Shown piece by piece: positions 1-10,650 of a DNA stretch of 64,000 bases. The notes below the pieces were generated by a model. It had not been told where the DNA came from and ran no database searches. It saw only the letters and a list, made by a program, of their open reading frames with translations. How positions within the stretch are numbered: the stretch's first letter is position 1; every line of letters starts with the position of its first letter. A program made the translations under genes and the position numbers. Location of the stretch: NCBI GenBank assembly GCA_963580285.1, contig OY757015.1, forward strand, positions 133,060,029 to 133,124,028. Direction: 5' to 3'. Source of the DNA: Lucinisca nassula (lineage: Eukaryota > Mollusca > Bivalvia > Lucinida > Lucinidae).

Positions 1-385
1 TAAACATAGCTACAGAAAGTGTCCTTGCTGGGAAAAACTATGAAGCGTACTACAGAAAGTGTCCGTGGTGGGAACAGTCTTTTAAATATACCTACAGAAA
101 GTGTCCATGCTGGGACCAGTCTTTTAATGATAGCTTTAGAAAGTGTCCGTGCTGGAAAATGTCTACTAACCATAACTACGAAAAGTGTCCTTGGTGGGAA
201 CAGTCTATTTAACATACCTTTATAATTGTCCGGGCTGGGAACAGTCTATAAACATACCTACAGAAGTGTCTGTGCTTGGAACAGTCTATAAAACATACCT
301 ACAGAAAGTGTCCTTGGTGGGAACAGTCTATTAAACATACCTATATAAATTGTCCTTGCTGGGAACAATCTATTAAAGGAGTACA
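1..385. repeat. Minisatellite, ~42 bp unit
   Basis: About nine imperfect tandem copies of a 40-43 bp unit, recognisable by the recurring core acagaaagtgtcc followed by ggtgggaacagtct. Copies start near 11, 51, 93, 135, 177 and 219 and continue to about 385. The left edge is cut by the window. Open frames across it only reflect a unit length close to a multiple of three. A single unit-like sequence in the opposite orientation lies at 4778-4803. Confidence 0.85.
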
Positions 386-1000
386 TGTATGGAATCCACC
401 AATCGCTAAAAACAATTGCAGGAAATTGTTCAAATGTCTAGTTTGCTTTAAATCATGTGTATTAAATAAGGCTAAAAGGGATGCCGTTGAGAACCATGAA
501 CGCATTCAAAAACGAAAATAGCAGAATCCATTTGTTGTTTGGGCCAGACAAGCTTGTTTCGGCCATCAAGGCCTCATCAGTAGCCCTAAAAGAAATGCTG
601 AAAACGAGGATCAGCGGTTACGAGTATCAGCGTAAAACGTGGAAAATGACGTTGAAAGTTGACGTTACGTCAGAAGAAATTTCCAGTTTAATTTAACGTC
701 ATGCGGCAAATTTTGTTTACGGATTATTTTGCTCCAGACAAGTGGAAAGTGCATGGATTTGTATGCGGTTTGTAGCCTGCTTCCACAATAGAATAATTTT
801 TGTCTTTTAGTCAGAATGTTTCTTTTGTAAGGACTAATTGATTTTTAATTAGCTGGGTTAAATGCTTCTTTAAATTGACTCCTTTGATATTCATTTGGGA
901 TCACGATACAATAAAAAACATCCCTTCGAATTCAACGTTGTTCTTCTTCTTTGTCCTGATGCAAAATAAATAGATGACTGACGGATGTTTTTAAGGTACA
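386..1000. other. No gene seen; dispersed-repeat fragment
   Basis: No splice-supported exon or domain is visible. Bases about 541-585 contain cagacaagcttgtttcggcc followed by gcctcatcagt. The same pair of motifs recurs at about 18803-18840, so this is a dispersed repeat. The 71-codon frame at 481-696 runs through that repeat and is not considered a gene. Confidence 0.5.
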
Positions 1001-3085
1001 TGTAACCGGGCGCCAAGGGCACATAGGGGCTACCCCCAGTTCGCCAGCTGGGATTAGTTGGAGGTACTGCTCTTTTCCCTAGGCTGCCAATATGCTGACT
1101 CCTGTCTGCTTGACAGTTATCAGCTAGCCGATTGGGAGTTAGGTGACTTCATTCGCGGATTGTTGTTGTTTTCCAGTTTCCCCGTGTCGCGGGTCGTCAG
1201 CTGGTGGGGTCCCAGGGAACGAATCCATGCTGGCACTACACCGTAGCCGTTCGGTGGTACCCCTATTCCCCGTTGCCGGTGAACAGGGAGACCATCGCTC
1301 GGCTCGAGCCCCGTCCGTCCATGTTTGTCGTCTCACGTCTCAGGTGTCTCCGAGCCCACGGGCATCCCCTTGCCCTGTAGCCAATCGCCGAGCTCCGTCC
1401 TGAGAGGTTTGCGAAACGGTGCCGTGACCTTTCCAGGTCTCGGTGGGGCTTATATTTTGTCTTACCGTTTGATTCAGGAGTACATGTGTCCTGTCGCTAA
1501 AGGGCATCTTTAAATGTAGGAGTTTCTGGGCTAGGCGTGCTTCATATTTCAAGGGCTGTGGATATGTCGCACAGTTCCAATGTGATCCTTTGTTTTTGTG
1601 CAACATAGTTTGGTTGTAGTAATTTGGAACTCCATTCTAAAGGTTTGGCTGCGTGATTGCACTGCGTTTAAGTTATAGCAGTGCTGTGCCTTGGGTTTTT
1701 GCGGTTTGCCGCAAAGGGGTGTGGGTTGTTTTGTGTAACAGGGTAGGCTCCGAGTTTGAACTTATCATTAAGGGGATCGTTTAGCAGTTACTTTTGTTTG
1801 AAAGTTTCATTGCGATTTGGAAGACGTTTCTAAAGATTGCTATACACGTTTCCATGTTACGTGTTATGCACCTTATATTCAATCAGGGGATTCGAGACAG
1901 TTTTTTTAGCCATTTTGTGGTGCTTATTTGCACCACAAAATTGTAGAGTCCATCCATTTCTTTCTTCTAGCTTGTAGCTTCAGCCGCATCTGCACCCTCA
2001 CGCCAGCACCATGTCTATGGATGTCGTCTACGCTTTTTGTATCAATTTTGATATTGGTATTTTTTTTTTTTTTTTTTTTTTTTTTGATTTTTGCATATTG
2101 TTGTAACGTATGTACATTTTTACATTATTTGGTCTGTGCCCCCAGCTTATTGGGTATATATGCGGGCGGATGTGCTCGCCCCGCCACGGACCTGTCGTGT
2201 TTGTTTTTCTTGTGCTTTAAAGATGGTGTTGTCCGTTTTGGGGCAAGCCCACCCGCTCTCTTATGCTGGGTAGGACAGTTTTTGTACCTGCAAGGTTGTG
2301 CTTGTAGATTATATTTTGTGATTTTTGTTTATTCTGTACATACAACATATAGTATAGTGTGACGGCCTCCGCCGTCTCGGGCCCAGGTTCGTGTTTATTT
2401 TAGTTTGTGGGTGACCTCTATCGCGGAGGATGTGGAAGTAGGTCAATCTCCTTTTCTGCATTTTTTTGTTAAAGTTAAGAAAATGTGGTGCCCTCCTCCA
2501 CGTAGGATGTCATATTTTGTGGGACCGTAAGTGGGTCATTCTGAGTCGCCATGTTTACATGTGATTATCGCATCCTACGTGAAGGAAGGCACCATAGGAG
2601 GAATTGTATTCCTACCTAGTCGTTTGAGGGCCCGAGATATCGTGTGCCGATCTCGTTAGCAATGCAGTTAGTAAAAATCATATAATCATGTAGGTCGCTT
2701 ACAAGCGTCCGCCTGCGCATGTGCGCAGTCGAGCACTCCTATGCGATCTTGTTTTTATGTGTCATATTTACAGTTAACAATGTTTGAAATCGCTTTTTGG
2801 GAACCAAACTCTTCTTCTTCTTCTTCTATCTCCAGGTTTTTGATCTGTCTTTTCCTAAACTATCCTCTCTACGGGATTCCTACTCTACAACTATTCTACA
2901 ACTATCGCTTTATCTACCTAATTGAGCATTGCGTTGGTGGCTGTATGTTGTTTTAGTTTTGCGTGGGTGGTTGTGTGTCGATGCCCTCCTTCAGGGTCGC
3001 GCTAAGTCATGCCCTAGTTAGTTAGTTTATTTCCTTTATCTGTATAAATATATGGTCGTCTTGACCGTCCGTTTTAATTACGGTC
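1000..3085. other. GC-rich stretch of unknown nature
   Basis: Composition is clearly richer in G+C and in T on the + strand than the flanks, with a poly(T) run near 2060-2085 and a TTC microsatellite near 2814-2828. No recognisable domain is found in any frame. It leads into a possible SGNH-hydrolase relic and a tandem-repeated segment downstream, so it may be part of one degraded mobile element about 3 kb long. That is inference only. Confidence 0.35.
2487..2593. repeat. Inverted repeat, 23 bp arms
   Basis: Arms 2487-2509 and 2571-2593 are reverse complements at about 21 of 23 positions, around cctcctccacgtaggatg and catcctacgtgaaggaag. They are separated by about 61 bp. This could be a stem-loop or a subterminal inverted repeat of an old element. 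Confidence 0.7.
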
Positions 3086-3089
3086 ATGG

Positions 3090-3293
3090 CGCGATTTGCT
3101 GTTTTTTGGTGATTCTTATGTTAAACGACAAGGGCAGTACCGAGGGCTGTTTGATGTATCAGGCGAGGTTCGGTTTTTCGGCCATGGTGGTATGCGCGTG
3201 GTGAGCTATGGTGTTGACTTGAGGGACAGCGTTTCATATTTTCCGAAGGCAAAGTTGGGACAGCGATGGCCGCCTCCACAGACACTATTATAG
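3090..3293 (+). pseudogene. SGNH/GDSL-hydrolase-like fragment, probably from a retroelement
   Basis: The frame contains LLFFGDSYVKR, then about 20 residues later VRFFGHGGMRV. This resembles block I (Gly-Asp-Ser) and the following glycine block of SGNH hydrolases. Such domains are known as accessory ORFs in Ngaro/DIRS-type and CR1-type retroelements. The frame stops at 3293 and no Asp-x-x-His block is visible, so it is a fragment at best. Family assignment rests on short motifs and is weak. A chance open frame is the alternative. Confidence 0.3.
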
Positions 3294-3589
3294 GGACCGT
3301 ATTCATTTGTCAAGGGAGGGACAGAAGCAATACCATGTGTGCTTAGAGAGAGCCTTCCTGTGATTTTTCTGCTAGTCAGGTGTTTATAAAAGGGTCCTTT
3401 GTGGCCCCCAGATCATTCCGTTTGGGTAACCTTATAGTGTACATCCTTTATTCGAAAGCGAAAAAAAAGAAAAACAAAGATATGTGATAAGGCCTATTGT
3501 TTCTTATTTCTGTCCCACTAATCTATGTGCATTCCTGAAGGAGAGCCTTTTGTTTGCTAGTGTGTTGGTGTGCCGTTCTCCTTTGGGTT

Positions 3590-4060
3590 GTGTGGCTCTC
3601 GATCAGCCAGGATTTTGACGCAACGCTGCTCAGTGCCAAAGTCCTAAGACCGCAACTCCCAGCGTTACATCTCGTCCCGATTTCCCGTTTGCCTCCCCCC
3701 CCCCCCCCCCCTCCGGAGAGGCCGGGCGATGGCTTTTTCTTGTGATGGATCCATGCCCAGTTCCGGCGTGTTCTCGTGTGATCCTATTTCGGGCAGTGTG
3801 GCTCCCGATCAGCTAGGATTTTGGTGCAGCGCTCATAAGTGCAAAGCCAGTGGGCCGCAACCACAACGCTACACCTCGTCTTAACCTCTCGCTTGCCACA
3901 CCCCTTTGGAGGGTGGGTCGGGGCTATGGATTTTCCTTGTGGTGGGTCCATGCCCCGTTCTGTTATGGTCTTCTCACAGTGATCCAGGGATCGCTGTCAC
4001 CGTTAGGCACTCCTAAGTGCAAAGCCGAGGCCGCAAACCACAGTGCCTTCCGTTGACTTT
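3590..4060. repeat. Degenerate tandem repeat, ~206 bp unit
   Basis: The segment starting gtgtggctctcgatcagcc near 3590 returns as gtgtggctcccgatcagct near 3796, and a weaker third copy starts near 3979. Shared landmarks in each unit are aagtgcaaagcc, a C-rich run and the words ggatccatgcc or gggtccatgcc. A poly(C) run sits near 3697-3711. Internal direct repeats at an element end would fit a Ngaro/DIRS-like structure, but this is not proven. Confidence 0.6.
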
Positions 4061-4780
4061 GTTCCCCTTTTTGCCGTGAGACGGCCGCCCTTTGATCACT
4101 ACGCTCCTTTTTGGTTGGTAGCGTCTCAGGTGCGGTTAAATCATTTATTGTTTCTGAAATCGGGTCTGTAACGGTTTTGGTTTCAGGCATGTTAGTGTGT
4201 AACCTCGTACGGGGTGTGTCTCTCGTAACAGTGCAATAAATTTAGTCTGCGCCCTTAGCTTTCCCCTATAATTTGTCCAGGTAGTTTGTTTTCTCAAAGA
4301 AATTGAAAACCGCGTCCCTCATTTCCTGTGACATTAGATTGAGCAAAGAAATCGCGTTTATCAAAATAATTTCAACTATGAAAAGGTTTATTACCAGCAA
4401 ATATTTTGTCACCAATACACACTGGACTTTATGTTAGGCATATTTTTATGTATTTTTTAATTGAAATCCTTTAATCAAAATTAAAGTGATTAACCAAACT
4501 ATTGCAAAATATGCAGAGTGTTGATTTTTTTTGTTTGTTTTGATTTGTTACGCCCCTTGAAAGTCTTATAAATAACTTAGTATGACACGCCAACTATTCA
4601 ACAAAAATGCGAGGCGTTATCAAATTTCATAACAGTCATAAAAATAAATGACTTTTAATAAACGACGACTGTTATTCGCTTGACCCAAATGAAGAGAATA
4701 GAACACGATTCATTTAAATTAATATGCAAAGATAACCCAAATTTTATGGTTTTCTGTATCTACAACTGCTAATTTCCAGT
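4061..4780. other. AT-rich interval, no gene seen
   Basis: From about 4280 the composition becomes AT-rich. No exon, domain or clear repeat border could be supported. At 4778-4803 a sequence matching the minisatellite unit of 1-385 appears in reverse orientation. Confidence 0.5.
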
Positions 4781-4882
4781 GTTCCCACCACGGACACTTT
4801 GTTCCGGCGAACGACTGTTCCCACGAGCGACATCATGTTGTGTGTTGCAAATATACCCTACTCGTTTAATGACCACCACTTT

Positions 4883-5003
4883 AAACCGCATGTTACAGAG
4901 AAACGTGGGGTTTACGGTGTCTCCATTATTTTTCTTAGTTTTGCGCTAAACATAAATTGTGGGCACTCGTTAGGACCGTCTTATTTAGGCGGTTCTAACT
5001 ATC
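4883..5003. mobile_element. MITE-B fragment
   Basis: It contains aaattgtgggcactcgttag followed by a diverged half of the MITE-B core hairpin (cgtcttatttaggcggttct), and the typical lead-in ttatttttcttagttttgc. It is cut off shortly before the MITE-A copy at 5018. Confidence 0.6.
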
Positions 5004-5017
5004 GACAACGATCTATA

Positions 5018-5363
5018 CAGTCGAGTTTCAATGGCTCGAACACCTTTAGGACCTCGACAATCTGTTCGAGACAGGCGTGGTTCGAACCATTGAGGTTACT
5101 GTCAGGAGGCATAACGAGATACTTTGTGACATCTTTTCGGTCTTCTATAATGAATATGTATGCTGTGTGTACTCATTAGAATCGCCTCATCGAGGCGATT
5201 CTAATGAGTACACACAGCATACATTTGCAAGATAAAATACTAAAATCTCCTTAATTATCCCCCACTATTTCTTTTGTAGAGGATTTCGCAAGGGGCTCAA
5301 GAATGTGTTCGACTCATCCATGGTAAACGAGCCATCGGTGTTCGAGCCATCGAAGTTCTACTA
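5018..5363. mobile_element. MITE-A copy 1 (pogo/Tigger-like ends, TA target)
   Basis: Terminal inverted repeats read cagtcgagtttcaatggctc on the left, and the complement of the right end reads tagtagaacttcgatggctc. TA lies on both sides (5016-5017 and 5364-5365), the duplication expected of Tc1/mariner-type transposition. The centre holds a perfect 31 bp stem (5158-5188 with 5192-5222) around a 3 nt loop. At 346 bp with no ORF of its own, it is non-autonomous. The pogo/Tigger label is inferred from the end sequence style. Confidence 0.85.
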
Positions 5364-5510
5364 TATATGGACTAGAAATAGGAAAAAATCAAACATTTTT
5401 TGTCCGAAAAACGCTAGTTCTAGAGATGGAAGAGACGCCATTTTAGCACAGGGACGTGTTTTGGTACTGCATAAAAGACGTCAAACTACCAAATGGGAGT
5501 GATATCTTAA

Positions 5511-5715
5511 CCCTTCTCTTGCTGAATATTCATTTAAGCCACGCCCATTTCTGTCTATCAACCAATCAAATTACTTGATGTAATTTATTGCTACAAATTC
5601 ATAAACTGATTGCCAAACAGTGTAGATCCTGATCAGATGGCTTCTTCAGAAGCCATCTGATCTGGATCTAAACTGTTTGCAAAGATAGGGGTTGTCGTGA
5701 ACAGCAAGATAAGGG
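5511..5715. mobile_element. MITE-D, TTAA target (piggyBac-like)
   Basis: TTAA at 5507-5510 and at 5716-5719 flanks a 205 bp element. Its ends are cccttctcttgctg and, in reverse complement, cccttatcttgctg (13 of 14 match). The middle is a strong hairpin containing cagatggcttcttcagaagc. TTAA duplication with CCC-type ends is the hallmark of piggyBac-type transposition. No transposase is encoded. Confidence 0.85.
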
Positions 5716-5907
5716 TTAATGACTCTTCAACCAGTTGGGATTTACGGCTGCTGAAAAAGATGAATGAAAAAAAAAAAAAAAAAAAAAAAAAACGACCCTC
5801 AATCACAACACTAAAACTGGTACAGTGTTTTCTTCGAATGCACTTTCAGTCATTTTCATTGTTCTCGTAATTATTATCCTTGTATTGTTTCTTTGCTTAC
5901 CACACAG

Positions 5908-6349
5908 GTTTTATGAGAGAAAAACGTCGGGCTGACAAACCAGCTATAGCTCCAAAGCCTTCTCGAGGAGGTGGAACTGGTAGTATGGGCCAACTCTGGA
6001 TGAAACTGGATGAACTCAAACGCGAAAACGAGGAGCTCCGACGCCAAGGTGGGAAAACGCACGAAGAGAAAAGTAGTTCCGGTAGATCGCCGGGCCCCGG
6101 AGACGTAATAATCGCAGATCTTCATAAAACAAGACTAGAAAAGGAAACTCTTGAAACAAAACTCCAGAAGGCCGAAAATACGATCAGTGAAATGGAGAAG
6201 GTTAACAACAGTCTGCGAGAGGAGTTTAAAAAGACAAAGATTCTACAAGATATGGCTCAACAGTCATTGGAGAAGATTAAAAAGGAACACAAGACCCTCG
6301 AGTCATCACTGAACTCTGTCAAGACGGAGAACGACACGCTGAAGAAGAG
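5908..6349 (+). CDS. Mieap-like gene, coiled-coil exon (internal)
   Basis: Seen: a long pyrimidine tract and cacacag at 5901-5907 give a good 3' splice site. The exon then reads about 147 codons and ends at AG|GTTTGT (6349/6350), leaving phase 2. The reading frame is rich in Lys and Glu, with heptad spacing in LWMKLDELKRENEELRR and again from LEKETLETKLQKAENTISEM onward, so most of it should form a coiled coil. A Gly/Pro/Ser-rich linker separates the two coils. Upstream exons are not found in the window; an ATG occurs at 5913 but the intron phase (1) suggests an internal exon. The open frame beyond 6349 to 6515 is intron and MITE-F. Known: Mieap/SPATA18 proteins carry coiled coils before their C-terminal domain and act in mitochondrial quality control. 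Inferred: this exon joins directly to 13187. Confidence 0.8.
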
Positions 6350-6365
6350 GTTTGTACATACCGAA

Positions 6366-6710
6366 ATATATAGGGGCTCTTACATGAGTGTTCATGTATT
6401 ATTGAATTTGTTAAACGAGTTGAGGAAAATGGACAAAATGCGAGTTTTTGCCGAGTATTTTATCCCTTTTCCTCAACGAGTAATACATGAGCACGAATGC
6501 AAGTATGACATTTAAAAGGCATTTAATTCAATATTTTTTGTATAAAACTGTCAACATTTCGTCATTAATATACGTGACGTCGTTAAGGACGTCGTACGTG
6601 TAACGTTGCGGGACGTATCTAACTAATTTGCATATTTAATCCACTAGTGGATTATCGAATTTATTACACGACGTTATTACATTCTCAGACGCGCCGTCAT
6701 ATATGATAAA
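6366..6710. mobile_element. MITE-F copy 1
   Basis: It begins 16 bp after the exon-1 donor and matches 11542-11925 over most of its length: cttacatgagtgttcatgta, a hairpin with arms around acgagttgaggaaaa and ttttcctcaacgagt, then tttaatccact and attattacat. The hairpin loop is damaged in this copy. No coding content. Exact ends and target duplication were not resolved. Confidence 0.7.
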
Positions 6711-6862
6711 GTAAGACCACATAAGATTGATACAATATCTACTTTTAAAGCTTATTGAGAAGGTTTCAGTATTTCTTTCTTTGCGTTTTCTACCCCCAGT
6801 GTCTTAACCTAGCAAGTGACCACCTTTCGGACTGTTCAAAAGTGGTCTTAAGAATTTCACTG
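6711..6862. mobile_element. MITE-G fragment
   Basis: It shares gcttattgagaaggtttc, ccccagtgtc and ctgttcaaaagtggtctta with the complete copy at 44495-44700, and ends with aatttcactg. The 5' end and half of the central hairpin are missing. Confidence 0.65.
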
Positions 6863-7026
6863 TGTATGAAGCATGCATGAAATATGCATGAAGCATGCAT
6901 GACAAGCGGACAAGCGTAAATGCGTCTTTGAACATGTGTGAGTAGCAAAGAAGCATCCGCGCAGTCTGATCTGCGTCTTTGCTATGTGGTGTAAAAGCGC
7001 TTGTCTAAAAACGTCTACACACAAAG

Positions 7027-7180
7027 AAGTCTCCGTGGTGTTGTGGTTAATGTACTCGCATCATTAACCATGGATCGTGGTTTCTGCAGCATATCGGATG
7101 GGGTTGTAAACTGTCTCCATATGACCGCAGTTTTTGGTATGTCGTAAAACGCATGCATGCATGCACGCAGGTAGGATAGA
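7027..7180 (+). mobile_element. SINE-5, diverged copy
   Basis: It starts tctccgtggtgttgtggtta, matching the tRNA-like head of the clearer copy at 46031, and continues with ctgtctccatatgaccgcag and a tgtcgtaaaac motif near the 3' end. The end runs into a gcatgcatgcatgc tract. It is degenerate, so the box B is hard to see. Confidence 0.6.
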
Positions 7181-7265
7181 CTGTTTTCCGAGTTCATGAT
7201 CTGCCGAAAGCTTCAAAGAGACATAAAGCCACGCATTCGCATCGGTGGGACTGATGTTTGCAGTA

Positions 7266-7638
7266 TAGTAGAACTCCAATGGCCCGAACACCTTTGGGAC
7301 CTCGAAAATCTGTTCGAGACAGGGGTAGTTCGAGCCACTGAGGTTACTGTCAGGAGGCATAACGAGATACTTTTACACATCTTTTCGGTGTTCGATAATG
7401 AATATGTATGCTGTGTGTACGATAATGAATATGTATGCTGTGTGTACTCATTAGAATCGCCTCATTTAGGCGATTCTAATGTGTACACACAGCATACATT
7501 TGCAAGATAGAAGACTAAAATCTCCTTAATTATCCCCCACTGTTTCTTATGTAGAGGATTTCGCTAGGGGCTCAAGAACGGGTTCAACTCATCCATGGTA
7601 AACGAGCCATCGGTGTTCGAGCCATTGAAGTTCTACTG
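7266..7638. mobile_element. MITE-A copy 2
   Basis: Ends are tagtagaactccaatggccc and, on the complement of the right side, cagtagaacttcaatggctc. TA flanks both sides (7264-7265, 7639-7640). The core hairpin is the same as in copy 1, but the word cgataatgaatatgtatgct is tandemly duplicated on the left shoulder. Length 373 bp. Confidence 0.85.
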
Positions 7639-7640
7639 TA

Positions 7641-7930
7641 CTTAGTTATAGGGTTTGATGCTTGGTTACATGTAGCACCTGGGTATGTCTCAAGCTGGTC
7701 ACGGCTGCGACCGGGCTCAGTTCTCATCGTCGGCAGTGTTTGCACGTCCAAAGCCGGTGTTGTTTTCTCCGAGTTTTCCTGTTTTCTTCGTCACGCGCGA
7801 CTATCAAACCCCGTGAGAATGTGTATATTAGTTTACTTGCTTTCTAAGTAATCAAAGTGAGAAATATAATTTTATATTCAAACTTGCAGCGATGGTATTG
7901 GCCATTGCATTTGTTGTTTCGTTTCTTTTT
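7641..7930. other. No feature recognised
   Basis: Single-copy-looking sequence with no convincing exon. A 61-codon frame at 7662-7847 has no recognisable domain and no splice context. Confidence 0.4.
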
Positions 7931-8179
7931 TAGCTCACCTGGGCCGAAGGCTCCAGGGGAGCTTATAGTATAGTGGGTCCTCCGTCGTCCGTCGTCCGTC
8001 CGTCCGTCCGTCGTCCGTCCACACTTTTGAGCAGCTATATCCCTGTATCCTGCAGGCTGATCTCAATCATTTCTCATCTGTAGCATGCCTCTGGTGGGGC
8101 ATTGATGACATAAACTTTTTTTTGAAATCGCTCTTAAACTTTGGTTCCTATGGCAACCACAAGGTCCCATAGACTTACT

Positions 8180-9830
8180 ATGGGAAAATGCTTGTCATCA
8201 CCGTAGCGCCTTCAATTTGATCGGATCTTTCTGAAACTTATATGTAAGGTGGCTGTGGATAAAATTTCGGATGAGTTCGAAAACCGGCCAAGTCGGCCCA
8301 TTTATCATAGAGTTACGTCCCTTTGATTGCTGAAAATGCCCATTTTCGACCTTGTCATCACCGTAGCCCATTCAGTTTTGATCGGATCTTTCTAAAACTT
8401 ATATGTATTGTGGCTGGGGATAAGAACTCGGATGAGTTCGAAAACCGGCCAAGTCCGCCGATTTATCATAGAGTTACGTCCCTTTGATTGCTGAAAATGC
8501 CGATTTTTTACCTTGTCATCACCGTAGCCCCTTCAGTTTTGATAGGATCTTTCCGAAACTTATATGTAAGGTGGCTGTGGATAAAATCTCGGATGAGTTC
8601 TAAAACCGACCAAGTCGGCCCTTTTATCGTAGAGTAACGTCCCTTTGATTGCTGAAAATGCTGATTTTTTACCTTGTCATCACTGTAGCCCTTTCAGTGT
8701 TGATCGAATCTTTCTGAAACTTATATGTAAAGTGGCTGGGGATAAAATCTCGGATGAGTTCGAAAACCTGCCAAGTTGGTCCATTTATCACAGAGTAACG
8801 TCCCTTTGATTGCTGAAAATCCGATTTTTGACCTTGTCATCACCGTAGCCCTTTCAGTTTTGATCGGATCTTTCTTAAACTTATATGCAAGGTGGCTGGG
8901 GATAAAGCCTCAGACGAGTTCACACACCGGCAAAGGTGGCCTATTTATCATAGAGTTAGGTCCCTTTAATTGCTGAAAATGTTGATTTTTGACCTTGTCA
9001 ACACTGTAGCCCCTTCAGTTTTGATCGGATCTTTTTGAAACTTATATGTAAGGTGGCTGGGGATAAAACCTCGGATGAGTTCGAAAACCGGCCAAGTTGC
9101 CCCATTAACTATATAGTTATGTCCCTTTGATGGCTGAAAATGTCGATTTTTTACCTTGTCATCACCGTAGCCCCTTCAGTTTTGATCGAATCTTTCTGAA
9201 CCTATATGTAAGGTGACTGGAGATAAAACCTAGGATGAGTTTGAATACCGGACAAGTTGGCCCATTTATCATTGATTTACGTCCCTTTGATTGCTGAAAA
9301 TGCCGATTTTTGACCTTGTCATCACCATAGCCCCTTCAGTTTTGATCAGAACTTTCTGAAACTTATATGTAAGGTGGCTGGGGATAAAATCTTGGGTGAG
9401 TTTGAAAACAGGCCAAGTCAGCCCATTTATCATAGAGTTATGTCCCTTTGATGGCTGAAAATGTTGATTTTTGACCTTGTCATTACCGTAGCCCCTTCAG
9501 TTTTGATCGGATTTTTCTGAAACTTATATGTAAGGTGGCTGGGGATGAAACCTCGGATGAGTTCGAAAACTGGCCAAGTCGGCTCATTTATTTTAGAGTA
9601 ACATCCCTTTGATTGCTAAAAATGCCAAATTTTGACCTTGTCATCACCGTAGCCCCTTCAGTTTTGATCGGATCTTTCTGAAACTTATATGTGAGGTGGC
9701 TGGGAATAAAATCTTGGATGAGTTTGAATACTGGCCAAGTCTGATCGGATCTTTCTGAAACTTACATGTAAGGTGGCTGGGAATAAAACCTCAGGTGAGG
9801 TCGAATACCGGCCAAGTCTGCACATTTATC
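8180..9830 (+). repeat. Minisatellite, ~165 bp unit, about ten copies
   Basis: Each unit contains accttgtcatcaccgtagcc, then cttcagttttgatcggatct, then aacttatatgtaaggtggct, and later gagttacgtccctttgattg. Divergence between units is a few percent to about 15%, with one shortened unit near 9735. Spacing is contiguous rather than interrupted by unrelated spacers. Confidence 0.9.
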
Positions 9831-9833
9831 ATA

Positions 9834-10305
9834 GATTCTAACACAGCGCGCCTATATAGGCATTGGAAAATAACTGTGTTTTATTCTGCAACAAATCACA
9901 GCTCGGAAGAGCGTGACGAGTGACGTCATTAAAAACTGCTAATTTATGACGTCACTAGTCGATTGCCTTGACGTTAGACGGTGTAACGTCATTTTCTCGC
10001 ATCGAGAACGTTAGAAAAGGATATAAATGCATGTGTTTCAGTCGATAATTTTAGCGGGATTTCTTCTAACAATGGCGCAAAGTTGTGAGATTTTGAAGGA
10101 AACAACAGCATTATTGCCGATTTTCAGCCTGTTAGAATCGAAATAGATCAGCTCTAGTCTGTGATTTGTTGAGTAATAAATCACAGTTTGACGGTCAGTT
10201 GTAAGTAGACAAATCACGCGCGCTACGCGCTCGTGATTTGTCTACTTTACAACTGACCTCCAAACTGTGATTTATTACTCAACAAATCACAGTTAGAGCT
10301 GATCT
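9834..10305. mobile_element. Nested palindromic element, 78 bp hairpin arms
   Basis: Gattctaacac at about 9834 and gttagaatc at about 10131 are inverted. Next to the second lies a long hairpin: 10145-10222 pairs almost fully with 10227-10305, around the centre gcgcgctacgcgc. The arm includes tctgtgatttgttgagtaat. The block interrupts the minisatellite of the host element and is therefore younger. Confidence 0.75.
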
Positions 10306-10650
10306 ATTTCTTAAGTGACGTGCCTTTGATTGCTGAAAATGCCTATTTTCGACATTGTCATCACTGCTGCCCCTTTAGTTTTGAATGGATCTTCATGAAA
10401 CTTACAAACAAGGAAGTCAGGCAGAAAGCTTGGAGGAGTTTGAAAACTCTTGTTTAACTTGTCATCACCATAACCCCATCTGTTTATATCGGATCTTCTT
10501 AGCAAGTCAGGAATAAAAGCTTGAATGAGTTTGAAAACTGGTGAGGTAAGCCTATTTATCATAGAGTTACATTCTACTTGGCACTTCCTGAAACTTTGAA
10601 TCTGTTAGCTCAGGTGAGCGATACAGGACCAGCTTGGTCCTCTTGTTTTT

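Larger units (their letters stand above)
7931..10650 (+). mobile_element. Helitron-like mollusc repeat with minisatellite core
   Basis: The left end is tagctcacctgggc, followed by a gtccgtcgtccgtcc run at about 7986-8020. The right end is agctcaggtgagcg at 10607-10620, nearly the reverse complement of the left. It is followed by a small palindrome, aggaccagcttggtcct, and tcttgt. A terminal hairpin just inside the 3' end is typical of Helitron/Helentron-derived elements, so that origin is suggested, not shown. Between the ends lie about ten tandem units (8180-9830), a nested hairpin element (9834-10305) and two diverged units. No protein is encoded. A second, reversed member of the family ends at 50133. 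Confidence 0.65.

Noticed and set aside
5880..5912. Use of an ATG upstream of the splice acceptor as gene start
   Set aside because: The ATG at 5880 lies in the polypyrimidine tract of a strong 3' splice site, so it would be removed with the intron.
6350..6515. C-terminal extension of the coiled-coil ORF
   Set aside because: This part lies after a good splice donor, matches MITE-F at 11542, and loses the coiled-coil composition.
8180..9830. Regularly spaced direct repeats resembling a CRISPR-like array
   Set aside because: Units are ~165 bp and contiguous without unique spacers, and the context is eukaryotic. It is a minisatellite inside a mobile element.
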